64,000 nt of DNA from Azoarcus_F sp036734105 (GCA_036734105.1 DAIMZH010000007.1:1-64000), one strand, 5' to 3'. Shown: positions 27,381 to 36,581, numbered from the stretch's first letter. The notes: generated by a model from the sequence alone, not told the origin. Made by a program: numbers and translations.

Positions 27381-29354
27381 CTAGCCGCGCGTCGTGTAAA
27401 ACTTGATCGGGCTGGCTGCCGCGGCGTTGCGCACGTTTTTTTTCATGCGGCCAACAACATGCATCTCACAAGGTTTGCAGTCAAAGCGCAGGGTGAGTTT
27501 TTCCTTGCCGTTGATGAGTTGAAGTGGTTCGGCGCGCACCGTACCCTGCACGCCGGTGACGCCTTTTGTTTGCTTTGGGCACAGGCTCAGGCTGAAGCGC
27601 ACGCAGTGCTTGGTGATCATCAAGCTGACTTCGCCTTCTTCCTCGTGGCTCTCATACGCCGCCGCAATCACCTTGACACCGTGACGCGCATAGAAGTCGC
27701 GCGCCTTGTGATTGAACACATTGGCCAGATAGCTCAGGCTGTCTTCCGGGTACGGTGCAGGCGGTTCGGCCGGACGGGCGCGCGGCAGACGCCCCAGCGC
27801 CTGAGCGCGCACAGTCTCCAGGGCGGCAGTCGCGTCGCGGCGCAGACTGTTGAGTTGAGAGGCAGGCACAAACCAGGCTTGGGTCAGCGCAAGCTCGATG
27901 TCTGTTGCGCTGAACAGCGTGTCACCCAACCTGGCCAGTTGGGCACGCAGTTTGTCCATGGCCTGATCGGGGTCATGCGCGACTTCCCAACTGCCGGTCA
28001 AAGTGGCGCTGGCCACATGCCCGTCAGCATCGCTTGCCGACAGCACCAGTGAGCCGTCTCCGGGGCCGTCGCTCAGCCGCATCCGCAAGCCGATGCGGCG
28101 CTCGGCGGATTTTTTCTCCAGCGAGCGTACCCAGACCATGCTGCGGTTGCGGTTGACGACTGTGCCCTTGCGCAAATCGCGCAAGCTGGCAATGGCATCC
28201 TTTGGGTGGATGCGCCAGAGGTTGCCGCCCTCCTTGCCCGGTCCAAGCTTTTCGACGCGGTTGGTCTGCAGGCCGACGAGCTCCTGCTGCAGATCGTAAT
28301 AGCACAGGCCGTCACCGTTGCTCAGCGCGGTATCGGGTTTGTCGGTTTCGATTTCCACGCAATCGCCGCTCACCCGGGTGACCCATCCAATTGTCTGTCC
28401 GGGGTTCTTGGGGGTGTCGAAGGCACCGATGTCCTGCTTGCGGCCCTGCACGAAGTAGTCGGTGAACTCACGGTTGAAGTTCTGATTGGGGTCGGGCGTG
28501 AAGCTGAAGCTGCACTGACCACTGGAGGCGGCAGCCAGGTCCGGACGGCTTTGCAGAATCTCGTCGATCAGGCGCCGGTAGTGGGCGGTGATGTTCTTGA
28601 CATAGCCCATGTCCTTGTAGCGGCCTTCGATCTTGAAGCTGCGCACGCCCACATCAACCAGCGCACGCAGGTTGTCGCTCTGGTTGTTGTCCTTCATCGA
28701 CAGCACATGCTTGTCGTGCGCGATGATTCGACCCTGGTTGTCCCGCACTTCGTAAGGCAATCTGCACGCTTGCGAACAGTCTCCCCGGTTGGCACTGCGG
28801 CCTGTGTGGGCGTGGCTGATGTAGCACTGACCGCTGTAGGCAACGCACAGCGCGCCGTGGATGAAAAACTCCAGGACACAGCCTTGTGGATCAGTGGCGG
28901 CGCGAATCGCGGCGATCTCGGGCAAGGTCAGCTCACGCGCCAGCACGATCTGCGACAGTCCGGCGTCCTGCAGAAAGCGCGCTTTTTCGGGGCTGCGAAT
29001 ATCGGTCTGCGTGCTGGCGTGAAGCTGAATCGGCGGCAGGTCCAGTTCGAGCAGGCCCATGTCCTGAATGATCAGCGCATCCACACCGGCGTCGTAAAGC
29101 TGATGAATCAGCTTGCGGGCAGGTTCCAGCTCGTCATCACGCAAAATGGTGTTGAGGGTGGCAAACACCCGGGCGTGATAGCGGTGGGCATGCGTTACCA
29201 GTCGGGCGATGTCTTGCACGCTGTTGTCGGCACTGGCGCGCGCACCAAACGACGGGCCACCAATATAAATGGCGTCGGCGCCATGGTTGACGGCTTCAAT
29301 GCCGATGTCGGCATCACGTGCGGGTGCGAGAAGTTCTATCTGGTGGGGGAGCAT
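27381..29354 (-). CDS. rlhA: U32 family protein RlhA (23S rRNA C2501 hydroxylation)
   Basis: A 657-residue U32 'peptidase'-family protein. In E. coli the long U32 members of this type (RlhA, formerly YdcP, about 650 residues) are needed for 5-hydroxycytidine in 23S rRNA; the shorter TrhP acts on tRNA. The length and the extra C-terminal half (DUF3656-like, from about residue 380) point to RlhA. The core shows LLAPARDADIGIEAVNHGAD, YIGGPSFGAR and the cysteine cluster CVAYSGQC...GDCSQACR that probably binds iron-sulfur. ATG 29354 (MLPHQIELLAP) is chosen; an in-frame TTG six codons earlier is possible. It is probably monocistronic. Confidence 0.88.
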   Translation of the reverse strand: MLPHQIELLAPARDADIGIEAVNHGADAIYIGGPSFGARASADNSVQDIARLVTHAHRYHARVFATLNTILRDDELEPARKLIHQLYDAGVDALIIQDMGLLELDLPPIQLHASTQTDIRSPEKARFLQDAGLSQIVLARELTLPEIAAIRAATDPQGCVLEFFIHGALCVAYSGQCYISHAHTGRSANRGDCSQACRLPYEVRDNQGRIIAHDKHVLSMKDNNQSDNLRALVDVGVRSFKIEGRYKDMGYVKNITAHYRRLIDEILQSRPDLAAASSGQCSFSFTPDPNQNFNREFTDYFVQGRKQDIGAFDTPKNPGQTIGWVTRVSGDCVEIETDKPDTALSNGDGLCYYDLQQELVGLQTNRVEKLGPGKEGGNLWRIHPKDAIASLRDLRKGTVVNRNRSMVWVRSLEKKSAERRIGLRMRLSDGPGDGSLVLSASDADGHVASATLTGSWEVAHDPDQAMDKLRAQLARLGDTLFSATDIELALTQAWFVPASQLNSLRRDATAALETVRAQALGRLPRARPAEPPAPYPEDSLSYLANVFNHKARDFYARHGVKVIAAAYESHEEEGEVSLMITKHCVRFSLSLCPKQTKGVTGVQGTVRAEPLQLINGKEKLTLRFDCKPCEMHVVGRMKKNVRNAAAASPIKFYTTRG

Positions 29355-29496
29355 GAGCACAAAACCGGACAAGGAGTCGCAATTTTCCTCCTTGGCGCGG
29401 CGCTTAACAAGAAAATGCCGGGCTGACCTGTCGTTGGTCAGGCAACAGGCGGCTGTCGGTCTTCAGCAACTGCGACGGTCTGCAGGGGGGGCAGGA

Positions 29497-29937
29497 TCAG
29501 CCGCCGAGCGCCTCTTTCACCCAGCCATTGGCCTGGCGTGCGTCGAAGTTGCTGCCAAAGCGCTGCTTGAGTGCACCCATGACTTGTCCCATGGCCTTGG
29601 GGCTGCGGTCAGACAGCGTGGCCACGGTTTCTGCGATAAAGGCCCGGACTTCATCTTCGGACGCCATCGCAGGCAGATAGGCGGTGAGCAGCTCGGACTC
29701 CCGGTGCAGCGTGGCCAGACGTGCCTCATCCCGGATCACTGCCACCGCCTCCTGATTGTTCTTCAGAAACTTGCGAATGGTCTGCTGTACTTCGTCATCG
29801 CTGCTCTCACGGTTGCCAGCGTTCTTGCCAACCATCTCGGCCTCGCCGATCAGCGTGGACAGCAAGGTGGCGCGAACTCCGTCGCCAGCCTTGCGGGCAA
29901 GCAGGGAATCCTTCTTGAGTTGGGCCATAAGGCTCAT
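29497..29937 (-). CDS. yqeY: GatB/YqeY domain protein
   Basis: A 146-residue YqeY-family protein, homologous to the tail domain of GatB. Helical segments MAQLKKDSLLARKAGDGVRA, EAEMVGKNAGNRESSDDEV and the C-terminal PKAMGQVMGALKQRFG...GWVKEALGG are diagnostic. ATG 29937 has CGGAG seven bases upstream. In many proteobacteria yqeY sits near rpsU and dnaG, which are not seen here. The function is not established; a tRNA-related role is assumed from the GatB similarity. Confidence 0.9.
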   Translation of the reverse strand: MSLMAQLKKDSLLARKAGDGVRATLLSTLIGEAEMVGKNAGNRESSDDEVQQTIRKFLKNNQEAVAVIRDEARLATLHRESELLTAYLPAMASEDEVRAFIAETVATLSDRSPKAMGQVMGALKQRFGSNFDARQANGWVKEALGG

Positions 29938-30074
29938 GATGTTCTCCGGAAAAAGAATGGTGTAGTGACTGCGAAGCCGCACATTTGCTGCAACCCGCTG
30001 AGTATCGAAGCGGCAAGCATAGCGAGACAGGCGCCGAATGAAAACCTGATGACCACACGCGCCTTCACTCGGTG

Positions 30075-30512
30075 TCAGCCAATCATGCCCAGGGTGATGG
30101 CCGCCAGCGCGAGGTATCGCCCCGCCTTGGCGATGGTGACGATGAGCACAAAGCTCCATAGCGGTTCGCGCATCACCCCGGCGACTACGGTCAGTGGGTC
30201 GCCGATGATGGGCACCCAGCTCAACAGCAAGGACCAACGGCCATAGCGGTGATAATTGGCCTGCGCCTTGTGCAATTGCTCTGGTCGAACAGGAAACCAA
30301 CGGCGCTCGCGCCAGCGCTCCAGATAGCGCCCAAGCACCCAGTTCACTATCGAACCCAGCACGTTTCCGGCAGTGGCGACTGCAATCAGCGCCCATGCCG
30401 GATGGGCACCGTTGAGCAGCAGGCCAACCAGCACCGCCTCTGACTGAAGCGGCAGCAGGGTGGCCGCACCGAAGGCGCTGACAAACAGGCCGAGGTAGGC
30501 GGCTGACCACAT
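30075..30512 (-). CDS. yqaA: YqaA family inner-membrane protein (DedA-like)
   Basis: A 145-residue integral membrane protein of the SNARE-associated/DedA superfamily, YqaA branch. Signatures ATLLPLQSEAVLVGLLLNG and RWSLLLSWVPIIGDPLTVVAG match E. coli YqaA closely in pattern, including the glycine/proline-rich re-entrant loops. Four to five hydrophobic segments are visible. ATG 30512 is used. It starts 26 bases after the end of the ABC permease gene on the same strand, so co-transcription is likely. DedA relatives are linked to lipid scrambling, but the role of YqaA is unknown. Confidence 0.88.
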   Translation of the reverse strand: MWSAAYLGLFVSAFGAATLLPLQSEAVLVGLLLNGAHPAWALIAVATAGNVLGSIVNWVLGRYLERWRERRWFPVRPEQLHKAQANYHRYGRWSLLLSWVPIIGDPLTVVAGVMREPLWSFVLIVTIAKAGRYLALAAITLGMIG

Positions 30513-30537
30513 CAACAGTGACCCCGCGCCGACCGGC

Positions 30538-33051
30538 TCAAGCGTTGAACCCCCGCAAAAGTGCGGCTGGAGATGGGCGCAGCTCGCGCATCAGGTAGTG
30601 CGCGCCCAGGCTTAGCGCCCCGGTGCTTACTGCCGCTGCCACTGCTGTTGCGGTCCACCAGCTCAGGTCCACATCCAGTTCCAGACGGTAGAGCAGCAGT
30701 GTGGCAGCCAGGGCGCTGCCCGCCACCGAAGCAAAGACCGTTGTCAGCAGCGCAAGCAGCAGGTATTCGAGATGCAGCGTCAGGCTGATGGCACCCACGC
30801 GCGCGCCCAGCGTGTGCAGCAAGGTGGCCAGATAGAGCTGGCGGGCGCGGCTGGCGGCGATGACGCTGACCAGCACCAGCAGGCTGGCAAGCAGTGTCAC
30901 CGTGGCGATTGCGCTGAGCCCCCCGGCAGCGCGTGCGAGGATGGCGCGTGCCTCGTCCAGCAGCAGATCGGTGCGCACCGTGACGACATTGGGTTGATTG
31001 GCCGCAATGCGCCCCTGGGTGGCAACAGCATCTGCGCCATCCATATAGGCCATCCCGACATAGCGGGTGATGAAGGGGTCTAACACGCCATCCGAGAAGA
31101 TCGCCTCCAGCCACAGGCGCGACTGAAAACGCTTTTGTGCGTAGATGGCGACCAGCTCGGCGCTGACTCGCTGACCAAGCATGTCGAAAGTGAGCATGTC
31201 GCCGATCTGCAGGCCGAGCTGATCGGCCTCCCGGTCTTCCATTGCCACCTGCGCCGGGCCGCGATAGTCGTCCGGCCACCAGGCACCCCGGGTCACAATC
31301 ACTTGGTCAAAGTTGTTTTGCAGGGTGCTGATCTTGTGCTCGTCGCGCGCTTCCAGCCGACGGCTTGGGTCGGTACTGTCGCGCAGCTCTTCGTCGCCAA
31401 CCGCGACCAGGCGTCCCAGCACCAGCGGTGCGAGATCGAGCTGGCTTAGCGAGGCTGCGTCTCTGACCAAGGTTTCAAAGTCGTGCTTCTGCGTCGCGCC
31501 GATGTCGTAGAACACCAGCGCGGGGGCGCGATCCGGCACGGTTTCTTCAATGGTGGTGAGCAGTGCCAGCACCACTAACGTTGATGCCACCAGCAGGGTC
31601 AGGGCTGAGCCCAGCGACAGCAGCGTTGGGCGCAGCGGAGAGTCGGCGCGGTACAGGCTGGACAGGGCCATGCGCACAGCAAAGCGCCCGTCTGCCCAGC
31701 GCTGGTTTGCCAGCCGCTGCGCGGTTTTACGCAGCATGCGCACCACGGCTTCGAGCAGCGCCAGCACCAGCAGCAGGGCACCCACGAATGCCAGGCCGAA
31801 AAGCGGGTCCGGCATCACCGCCAGCAGCAGCACGGTTGCCAAGGTTGCGCAGGCCGCAGTCAGCCACCATGCCCCGGCGGGGGTGCGGGTGCTTGCCCCG
31901 AGCGCCCCGCGAAACAGCGCCGCCGGGTTGACCGTGAGGGCGCGTCCCAGCGCTGGCAAGGCAAACAGCAGCGCAATCAGCACCCCCAGCAGCCAGGCCA
32001 TGGCGAGCGGTGCCAGCATCACCGTCCAGTCGTCGGTCAAGGGCAGGCGCTCGGCCATCAGGCTGCTGCCCAGCAAGGCCAGCGCCCCGCCCAGCACCAC
32101 CCCTGCCAGCGCAGAACTACCCGCCAGCATCAATATCTGCAACAGATACACGGCGGCGAGTCGTGCATCGCGCAGGCCAATGGCGCGCAAGGTGGCCAGC
32201 GTGCCAAGCTTGCCCTGCAGATAAGCCTGCACGCTGTTGAATACGCCAAGGCCGCCGATGAACAAGGCGCTGAAGCCAATCAGCAGCACACCCGAGCCGA
32301 TCTGACCGAGCACCTCGCCAAGGCGGGCGTTGCGTTCGATGAAGGTGCGCACCTCTGCCTCGCTGTCCGGGAAGGCGGCCAGAAAGTCGGCACGCCAGGC
32401 AGCGGGTTGCTGAGCGCTGCGTATCCGGTAACGGTAGGCTGGGCGGCTGCCGGGTTGCAGCAGCTCGGTCTGCTCCAGCGCGTCGGCCGAGATCAGCAGC
32501 GGTGGCCCGCTCCAGTCGGCGCGCAGGCTGCGGTCGGGCTGGCGGGCGATGATGGCGCGCACCTGCAGGGTGGCGACACCGAGCGCAACCGCATCCCCCA
32601 CTTGCAGGCCAAGGCGTTCGGCCAGAACGCGGTCGATGGCAGCGCCGTGGGTGCCGTCGCGGGCTGCCAGCGCGACTGCGAGGGTTTGCGCCGGCATCAG
32701 CTCGACTGCGCCGTAAAGCGGGTAGGCGCTGTCCGCGCTTTGCAGTTCGACCAGATGGGTGTCGCCCGCTTCGGTCATCAGCATGCTGCGGAATTCGATC
32801 AGACGCGACACCGTGCCACGCTCACGCATCCACAACACCATGTCGTCCGGCAGCGGTGCGCGGCTACGCACCTCCAGATCGCCCCCGAACAGCACCCGCG
32901 TGTCGGCCAGCAGGCTGGCGCCGATCTGGCGGTATAGCCCCCCGCTGGCAGCGATCAACGCCACCCCCAGGGTCAGGCAGGCGCAGAACACCCACAAGCT
33001 GCGGCCACTGCCGCGCAGGTCGCGCCAGGCAAGCCTAAGCAGTGTGGGCAT
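30538..33051 (-). CDS. ybbP: ABC transporter permease, YbbP/FtsX-type
   Basis: An 837-residue permease with two FtsX-like modules. The first membrane helix (about residues 20-41) is followed by a MacB-type periplasmic domain, then helix blocks near 245-415 and 455-510, a second periplasmic domain, and last helices at about 705-800. FtsX motifs are visible: FNSVQAYLQGKLGTLATLRA and YLATLLHTLGARVGAISLTL. ATG 33051 is chosen; it overlaps the end of the ATPase gene by 17 bases. YbbA-YbbP systems are type VII ABC machines that probably extract lipids or lipoproteins rather than import nutrients. No tesA, the usual neighbour in enteric bacteria, is present. Confidence 0.88.
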   Translation of the reverse strand: MPTLLRLAWRDLRGSGRSLWVFCACLTLGVALIAASGGLYRQIGASLLADTRVLFGGDLEVRSRAPLPDDMVLWMRERGTVSRLIEFRSMLMTEAGDTHLVELQSADSAYPLYGAVELMPAQTLAVALAARDGTHGAAIDRVLAERLGLQVGDAVALGVATLQVRAIIARQPDRSLRADWSGPPLLISADALEQTELLQPGSRPAYRYRIRSAQQPAAWRADFLAAFPDSEAEVRTFIERNARLGEVLGQIGSGVLLIGFSALFIGGLGVFNSVQAYLQGKLGTLATLRAIGLRDARLAAVYLLQILMLAGSSALAGVVLGGALALLGSSLMAERLPLTDDWTVMLAPLAMAWLLGVLIALLFALPALGRALTVNPAALFRGALGASTRTPAGAWWLTAACATLATVLLLAVMPDPLFGLAFVGALLLVLALLEAVVRMLRKTAQRLANQRWADGRFAVRMALSSLYRADSPLRPTLLSLGSALTLLVASTLVVLALLTTIEETVPDRAPALVFYDIGATQKHDFETLVRDAASLSQLDLAPLVLGRLVAVGDEELRDSTDPSRRLEARDEHKISTLQNNFDQVIVTRGAWWPDDYRGPAQVAMEDREADQLGLQIGDMLTFDMLGQRVSAELVAIYAQKRFQSRLWLEAIFSDGVLDPFITRYVGMAYMDGADAVATQGRIAANQPNVVTVRTDLLLDEARAILARAAGGLSAIATVTLLASLLVLVSVIAASRARQLYLATLLHTLGARVGAISLTLHLEYLLLALLTTVFASVAGSALAATLLLYRLELDVDLSWWTATAVAAAVSTGALSLGAHYLMRELRPSPAALLRGFNA

Positions 33052-33724
33052 TGTGCTGCTCCGGTGCTTCGCTGAGCCTGCCCTCGGACAGTCGCAGCAC
33101 GCGGTCGCAGCGCGCCGCGAAGTCCATGTCATGGGTCACCAGCACCAGCGTGGTGTTGGTCTCGGCGTTGAGGTGCAGCAGCAGTTCGCCGATGGCCGAG
33201 CCGGTGCTGTCGTCAAGGTTGCCGGTTGGCTCGTCGGCCAGCACCAGCTTGGGCGCATGTACCAGCGCACGTGCAATCGCCACGCGCTGCTGCTCGCCAC
33301 CAGACAGTTGCCCCGGATAATGGGCCAGGCGCGCCCCCAGCCCGACACGCTCCAGCATGGCACGCGCACGCTCGCGGGCATCCCGTCGGCCGGCAATTTC
33401 CAGCGGCAGCGCGGCGTTGTCGAGTGCGCTGAGGCTGGGTACCAGGTGAAACGACTGAAACACGATGCCCATGTGGTCGCGCCGCAAGTCGGCAAGCTGA
33501 TCGCGGTCCAGCGACTCCAGCGCACGGCCATCGAACACCACCGAACCGGCGGCGGGCTTTTCCAGCCCGGCGAGCAGCAGCAACAGCGAGGTCTTGCCAG
33601 TGCCGGAGGGGCCGGCAATCGCCACCCGTTCGCCCGCCCCGATGTTCAGACTGACCTCGCGCAAGATGTTGATGCGTGCCGCACCAAGCTGGTAATGCAT
33701 GCTGAGATGTTTGAGCTGGATCAT
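33035..33724 (-). CDS. ybbA: ABC transporter ATPase, YbbA/LolD-type
   Basis: A 229-residue ATP-binding subunit. Walker A is GPSGTGKT near residue 36, the Q-loop region is IVFQSFHLVPSLSALDN, the ABC signature is LSGGEQQR, Walker B is LVLADEPTGNLD and the H-loop is VTHD. The LolD/MacB-type subgroup is shown by DEPTGNLD and the Q-loop sequence. ATG 33724 begins MIQLKHLSMHYQ; a further open frame to 33769 uses a TTG and adds a basic tail, less likely. Its 3' end overlaps the permease start by 17 bases, so the two are coupled. Confidence 0.92.
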   Translation of the reverse strand: MIQLKHLSMHYQLGAARINILREVSLNIGAGERVAIAGPSGTGKTSLLLLLAGLEKPAAGSVVFDGRALESLDRDQLADLRRDHMGIVFQSFHLVPSLSALDNAALPLEIAGRRDARERARAMLERVGLGARLAHYPGQLSGGEQQRVAIARALVHAPKLVLADEPTGNLDDSTGSAIGELLLHLNAETNTTLVLVTHDMDFAARCDRVLRLSEGRLSEAPEQHNAHTA

Positions 33725-33958
33725 ACGGTCACAGTGCTGATTGAAAAAGGGCCGGCGCTTTTTTTGCAATGGTGTGCCGGTTTGTCGCCTTATCGTACCT
33801 TTCGTTCCTGACGAAAAAAGTGTTTTTGAAGTGGCATGCAGAATCGCAAGTGCAATTTCGAGAGTATGCTAGCGATAAGGACATAGGCTTATGGTTTGCC
33901 TTGATGTTATGAAAGTTGCACGAGGAATTCGAAATCTGGAGTTTATGAGTTATCCCGT

Positions 33959-35479
33959 ATGGTAAAAGCTGCGAGCGCGGACCCCAGGCACGACCGCCAA
34001 GCCCTGACGCGACGTGTCGTGCGGGTGTTCCTGCCGCTAATACTACTATTGCTGGTGATCAACAGCGCGCTGCTGGTGTCTGGCGTCAGACAGGCCCACT
34101 TGCAGATCGAACAGACCATGCTGCATTCACTGCGGATTCTGCGCGAGACGACAGTCATTGTCGAAGACGCATTCAATGAGGAGATGGAAGACGGCTTGCG
34201 GATATTTTTGGCTGAGTACCGCGCGCAAGGCGATGATGTCGAGCTAATCGACCTGACTGACCTGCAGCATCGGATGGGCAACCGGGTCGATGTGTATGCC
34301 ATCGATACGTCCGGCGTAGTGCGGCACAGCACACTGGCGCAAGATATTGGGCTCGATTTTCGTCAATGGCCCGACTTTCATGCCTATCTCGAAGAGATTC
34401 GTCAGTCTGGCGAGTTGCGTATTGATTCAATCAGCAAGGAGTCCAAGACCGGCTTCTTCCGAAAGTACGGCTACGTAGCCACGCCTGACAAGCGCTGGCT
34501 ACTTGAGCTCGGCATCAAGCTCGAAATCCTGGCCGAAAGCCTTGCACCTTTTGACCCTGTGCTGATTGCCCGACAATTGGTCAAAGATCACCCACACCTC
34601 AATCAGCTCCGCATCATCGACCGCCACGGCTGGCAGCTTTCGATGACACAGCCCGAACAAGTGGAACCTGAAGTCTTTGAGCGGGTGCTGCATGTGCTCG
34701 ACACCCGTCAAGCGCAGAGCTATCTGCAGTGGAACAGGTCGCTCAGATACCTGCCCATGCCCGACAGCGTAGGCGAGTACTCCTTTGGCTTGCGCATGCA
34801 GGTGGCCGAGTTCGACTACAACCTCAACCGTATTCTGCTGGGCGTCGGCGCAAACCTGCTGATCGCCATAGCCGCAATCGCGCTGATCCTGCGTCTCAGC
34901 GCCGGAATGAGGCAAACCGAAACCGGCCTGCATGCTGCCCGTGAAGCGCTGGAAGCGGCTAACCGCAAGCTCACCGAACTGTCGGCCACAGACGGCTTGA
35001 CCGGCATTGCAAATCGTCGGCGTTTTGACGAGTTCGCCGCCGTGGAATGGGCCCGTGCGCTGCGCGACCGCAAGCCGCTAGCCGTGTTGATGCTGGATGT
35101 CGATCAGTTCAAGGCCTACAACGACAACTATGGTCATCTTGCCGGTGACGAAGCGTTAAAGCATGTTGCCGGGATTCTGCAAAACAAGGTGCGCCGCCCC
35201 GGCGATCTGGTTGCCCGATATGGCGGCGAGGAGTTTGTGGCGATGCTGGCCGGAACTACCCCGGATGCCGCCCTGGACGTGGCCGAGAACATCAGAACCC
35301 AAGTCGTCGCGCTGGCTTTGCCGCACCAGTACAGCAGTCATGGTGTATTGAGCGTCAGCATAGGCGTAGCCGTTTTGGTTTCGGACTCTCACACCAGCCT
35401 CGAAGCCTTGCTTGAAGCGGCAGATAATGCGCTCTACAAAGCCAAGACCCGTGGCCGAAACCGGGTTGAGCTTGTCTGA
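33959..35479 (+). CDS. Membrane-anchored diguanylate cyclase (GGEEF)
   Basis: A 506-residue inner-membrane protein. A first helix at about residues 20-43 (VFLPLILLLLVINSALLV) and a second at about 283-306 (LLGVGANLLIAIAAIALILR) flank a 240-residue periplasmic sensor, probably a Cache-like fold (VDVYAIDTSGVVRHSTLAQD). A coiled-coil linker leads to the GGDEF domain (ATDGLTGIANRRRFDEF) with active-site GGEEF at 422-426, so cyclic-di-GMP synthesis is expected. The ligand is unknown. A short frame ATG AGT TAT CCC GTA TGG TAA starts 14 bases before the chosen ATG and overlaps it; it might couple translation. Confidence 0.92.
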   Translation: MVKAASADPRHDRQALTRRVVRVFLPLILLLLVINSALLVSGVRQAHLQIEQTMLHSLRILRETTVIVEDAFNEEMEDGLRIFLAEYRAQGDDVELIDLTDLQHRMGNRVDVYAIDTSGVVRHSTLAQDIGLDFRQWPDFHAYLEEIRQSGELRIDSISKESKTGFFRKYGYVATPDKRWLLELGIKLEILAESLAPFDPVLIARQLVKDHPHLNQLRIIDRHGWQLSMTQPEQVEPEVFERVLHVLDTRQAQSYLQWNRSLRYLPMPDSVGEYSFGLRMQVAEFDYNLNRILLGVGANLLIAIAAIALILRLSAGMRQTETGLHAAREALEAANRKLTELSATDGLTGIANRRRFDEFAAVEWARALRDRKPLAVLMLDVDQFKAYNDNYGHLAGDEALKHVAGILQNKVRRPGDLVARYGGEEFVAMLAGTTPDAALDVAENIRTQVVALALPHQYSSHGVLSVSIGVAVLVSDSHTSLEALLEAADNALYKAKTRGRNRVELV

Positions 35480-35691
35480 CCTTGCGTTGCGGGCGCTGCA
35501 CCCTGTTTAACCGCCAACGCGCAGCCGCGAGCCGTACTGCAGCCAGCGATGACAAAAGCCCGTGATGTTGCGCCACACACGTGTTCGATGGGCTTGTTCG
35601 ACCCGACCCCTTGGCGTCTCCGACCAGGACAGGCCCAGCACGCATTCCATCGGCCTTCGTTGAAGTCATTTTTGAGCCAAGCTTGTGGGCC

Positions 35692-35952
35692 TCAATAATC
35701 GTAGTGATAGCGTAGTTGTGCGATAAAGATATGGTCGTCCACAACTTTATAAACAAGTCTGTGTTCGTCGTTGATGCGTCGAGACCAGTAACCGGACAAG
35801 CCATGCTTTAACGGCTCAGGTTTGCCAACGCCTTCAAAGGGCATTCGTTGAATGTCTTTGATTAGCGCATTGATCCGCTTGAGCATGGCTTTATCGGTTT
35901 TTTGCCAATACAGGTAGTCGTCCCATGCCTTGCCAGAAAACGTGAGTTTCAT
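35692..35952 (-). CDS. yoeB: YoeB toxin (ribosome-dependent mRNA endonuclease)
   Basis: An 86-residue Txe/YoeB-family toxin. The family pattern is clear: F-S-x-x-AWDDYLYWQ at the start, the INALIKDIQRMPFEGVGKPE helix and loop, LSGYWSRRINDEHRLVYKV, and the C-terminal YHYDY with the histidine/tyrosine active site. YoeB cleaves mRNA at the ribosomal A site. It overlaps the preceding yefM by 4 bases (ATGA), the normal coupling of antitoxin and toxin. Length and motifs are complete, so it should be active. Confidence 0.96.
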   Translation of the reverse strand: MKLTFSGKAWDDYLYWQKTDKAMLKRINALIKDIQRMPFEGVGKPEPLKHGLSGYWSRRINDEHRLVYKVVDDHIFIAQLRYHYDY

Positions 35953-36200
35953 TCAATCAACTCACGTTCAGCACCTCCTCCGGCTTCCAGTTCAGCTATC
36001 GATTCCAGTAAATGTCGGGCATTGGCAGGCGAGCGTAGCAGGTATGCCGTTTCTTCCATGGCCTGGAAATCCTCTAGCGAAATCATTACTACAGGTGATT
36101 CCCGCTTTCGAGTGATGATGACCGGGGTATGGTCATTGCACACTTTTTCCATGGTTTTCGACAAGTTGGCACGAGCGACGGTGTAGCTTATGGCGTCCAT
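35949..36200 (-). CDS. yefM: YefM antitoxin (Phd/YefM family)
   Basis: An 83-residue antitoxin with a Phd/YefM N-terminal DNA-binding domain (ISYTVARANLSKTMEKVCND, PVIITRKRESPVVMISLEDF) and a charged C-terminal tail that would wrap the YoeB active site. AGGAG lies 5 bases before ATG 36200. The next gene, yoeB, overlaps it by 4 bases. It should repress its own promoter together with YoeB; two TGTACA-like palindromes are present upstream. Confidence 0.95.
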   Translation of the reverse strand: MDAISYTVARANLSKTMEKVCNDHTPVIITRKRESPVVMISLEDFQAMEETAYLLRSPANARHLLESIAELEAGGGAERELIE

Positions 36201-36213
36201 GGGGGCTCCTCAA

Positions 36214-36240
36214 ATACTATCTCGTACGCGAATATGTACA
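36214..36240 (-). promoter_or_regulatory. yefM-yoeB promoter and operator
   Basis: CGTACG (36223-36228) and TGTACA (36235-36240) are two 6-bp palindromes with centres exactly 12 bases apart, as in the E. coli yefM operator, which has paired TGTACA-core palindromes. A minus-strand -10 TAGTAT (36219-36214) lies beside them. Confidence 0.65.
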
Positions 36241-36380
36241 GAAAGACTAGCGGCTACTTACAAGGGCGTCAACCCGGACGCATTCTTGTTCGCTACGCTT
36301 CGCTTCGACGAGTTCCTGGTGGCGCTCCTCGGTGGATATCCCCGAGCGAGCTGCACGCGTGATCAAGTTGCCCAAAGCAC

Positions 36381-36421
36381 CGAAGGGGGTCACCAGCGCT
36401 TATGCGCGGTGACCCCCTTCG
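36381..36421. repeat. Perfect 14-bp inverted repeat
   Basis: CGAAGGGGGTCACC (36381-36394) and GGTGACCCCCTTCG (36408-36421) pair without mismatch around a 13-base loop. No T run follows on either strand, so it is not a standard terminator. It may be a remnant of a mobile element end or a recombination site. Confidence 0.7.
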
Positions 36422-36546
36422 TTATCGACTGACTGCTGGTAACACCATCCAACCTGCAGCATCGGCACAGAAAAATAATCGGGGTTATCTGCTGAATTTT
36501 GTGGTTCGCCCCGTTGGCGCTGGCGAACAAGAACTAGGGGGGACGT

Positions 36547-36575
36547 TTGACGTTATTGTCGCGTGGCGTTACTAT
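36547..36575 (+). promoter_or_regulatory. higBA promoter
   Basis: TTGACG (36547-36552), a 17-base spacer and TACTAT (36570-36575) form a strong sigma-70 promoter. The higB ATG begins 7 bases after the -10 box, so the transcript should be leaderless or nearly so. CGTTA direct repeats (36551-36555 and 36567-36571) overlap it and could be HigA sites. Confidence 0.65.
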
Positions 36576-36581
36576 TTGTCC

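Larger units (their letters stand above)
36241..36581. other. Spacer between the two toxin-antitoxin modules
   Basis: No supportable gene is found here. It contains a perfect 14-bp hairpin (listed separately) and, at the right end, the higB promoter. Open frames such as 36190-36432 lack ribosome binding sites and recognisable motifs. Confidence 0.4.

Noticed and set aside
36241..36421. Integron attC site near the toxin-antitoxin modules
   Set aside because: The hairpin is perfect rather than attC-like and the GTTRRRY/RYYYAAC core pair is not present at the right spacing.
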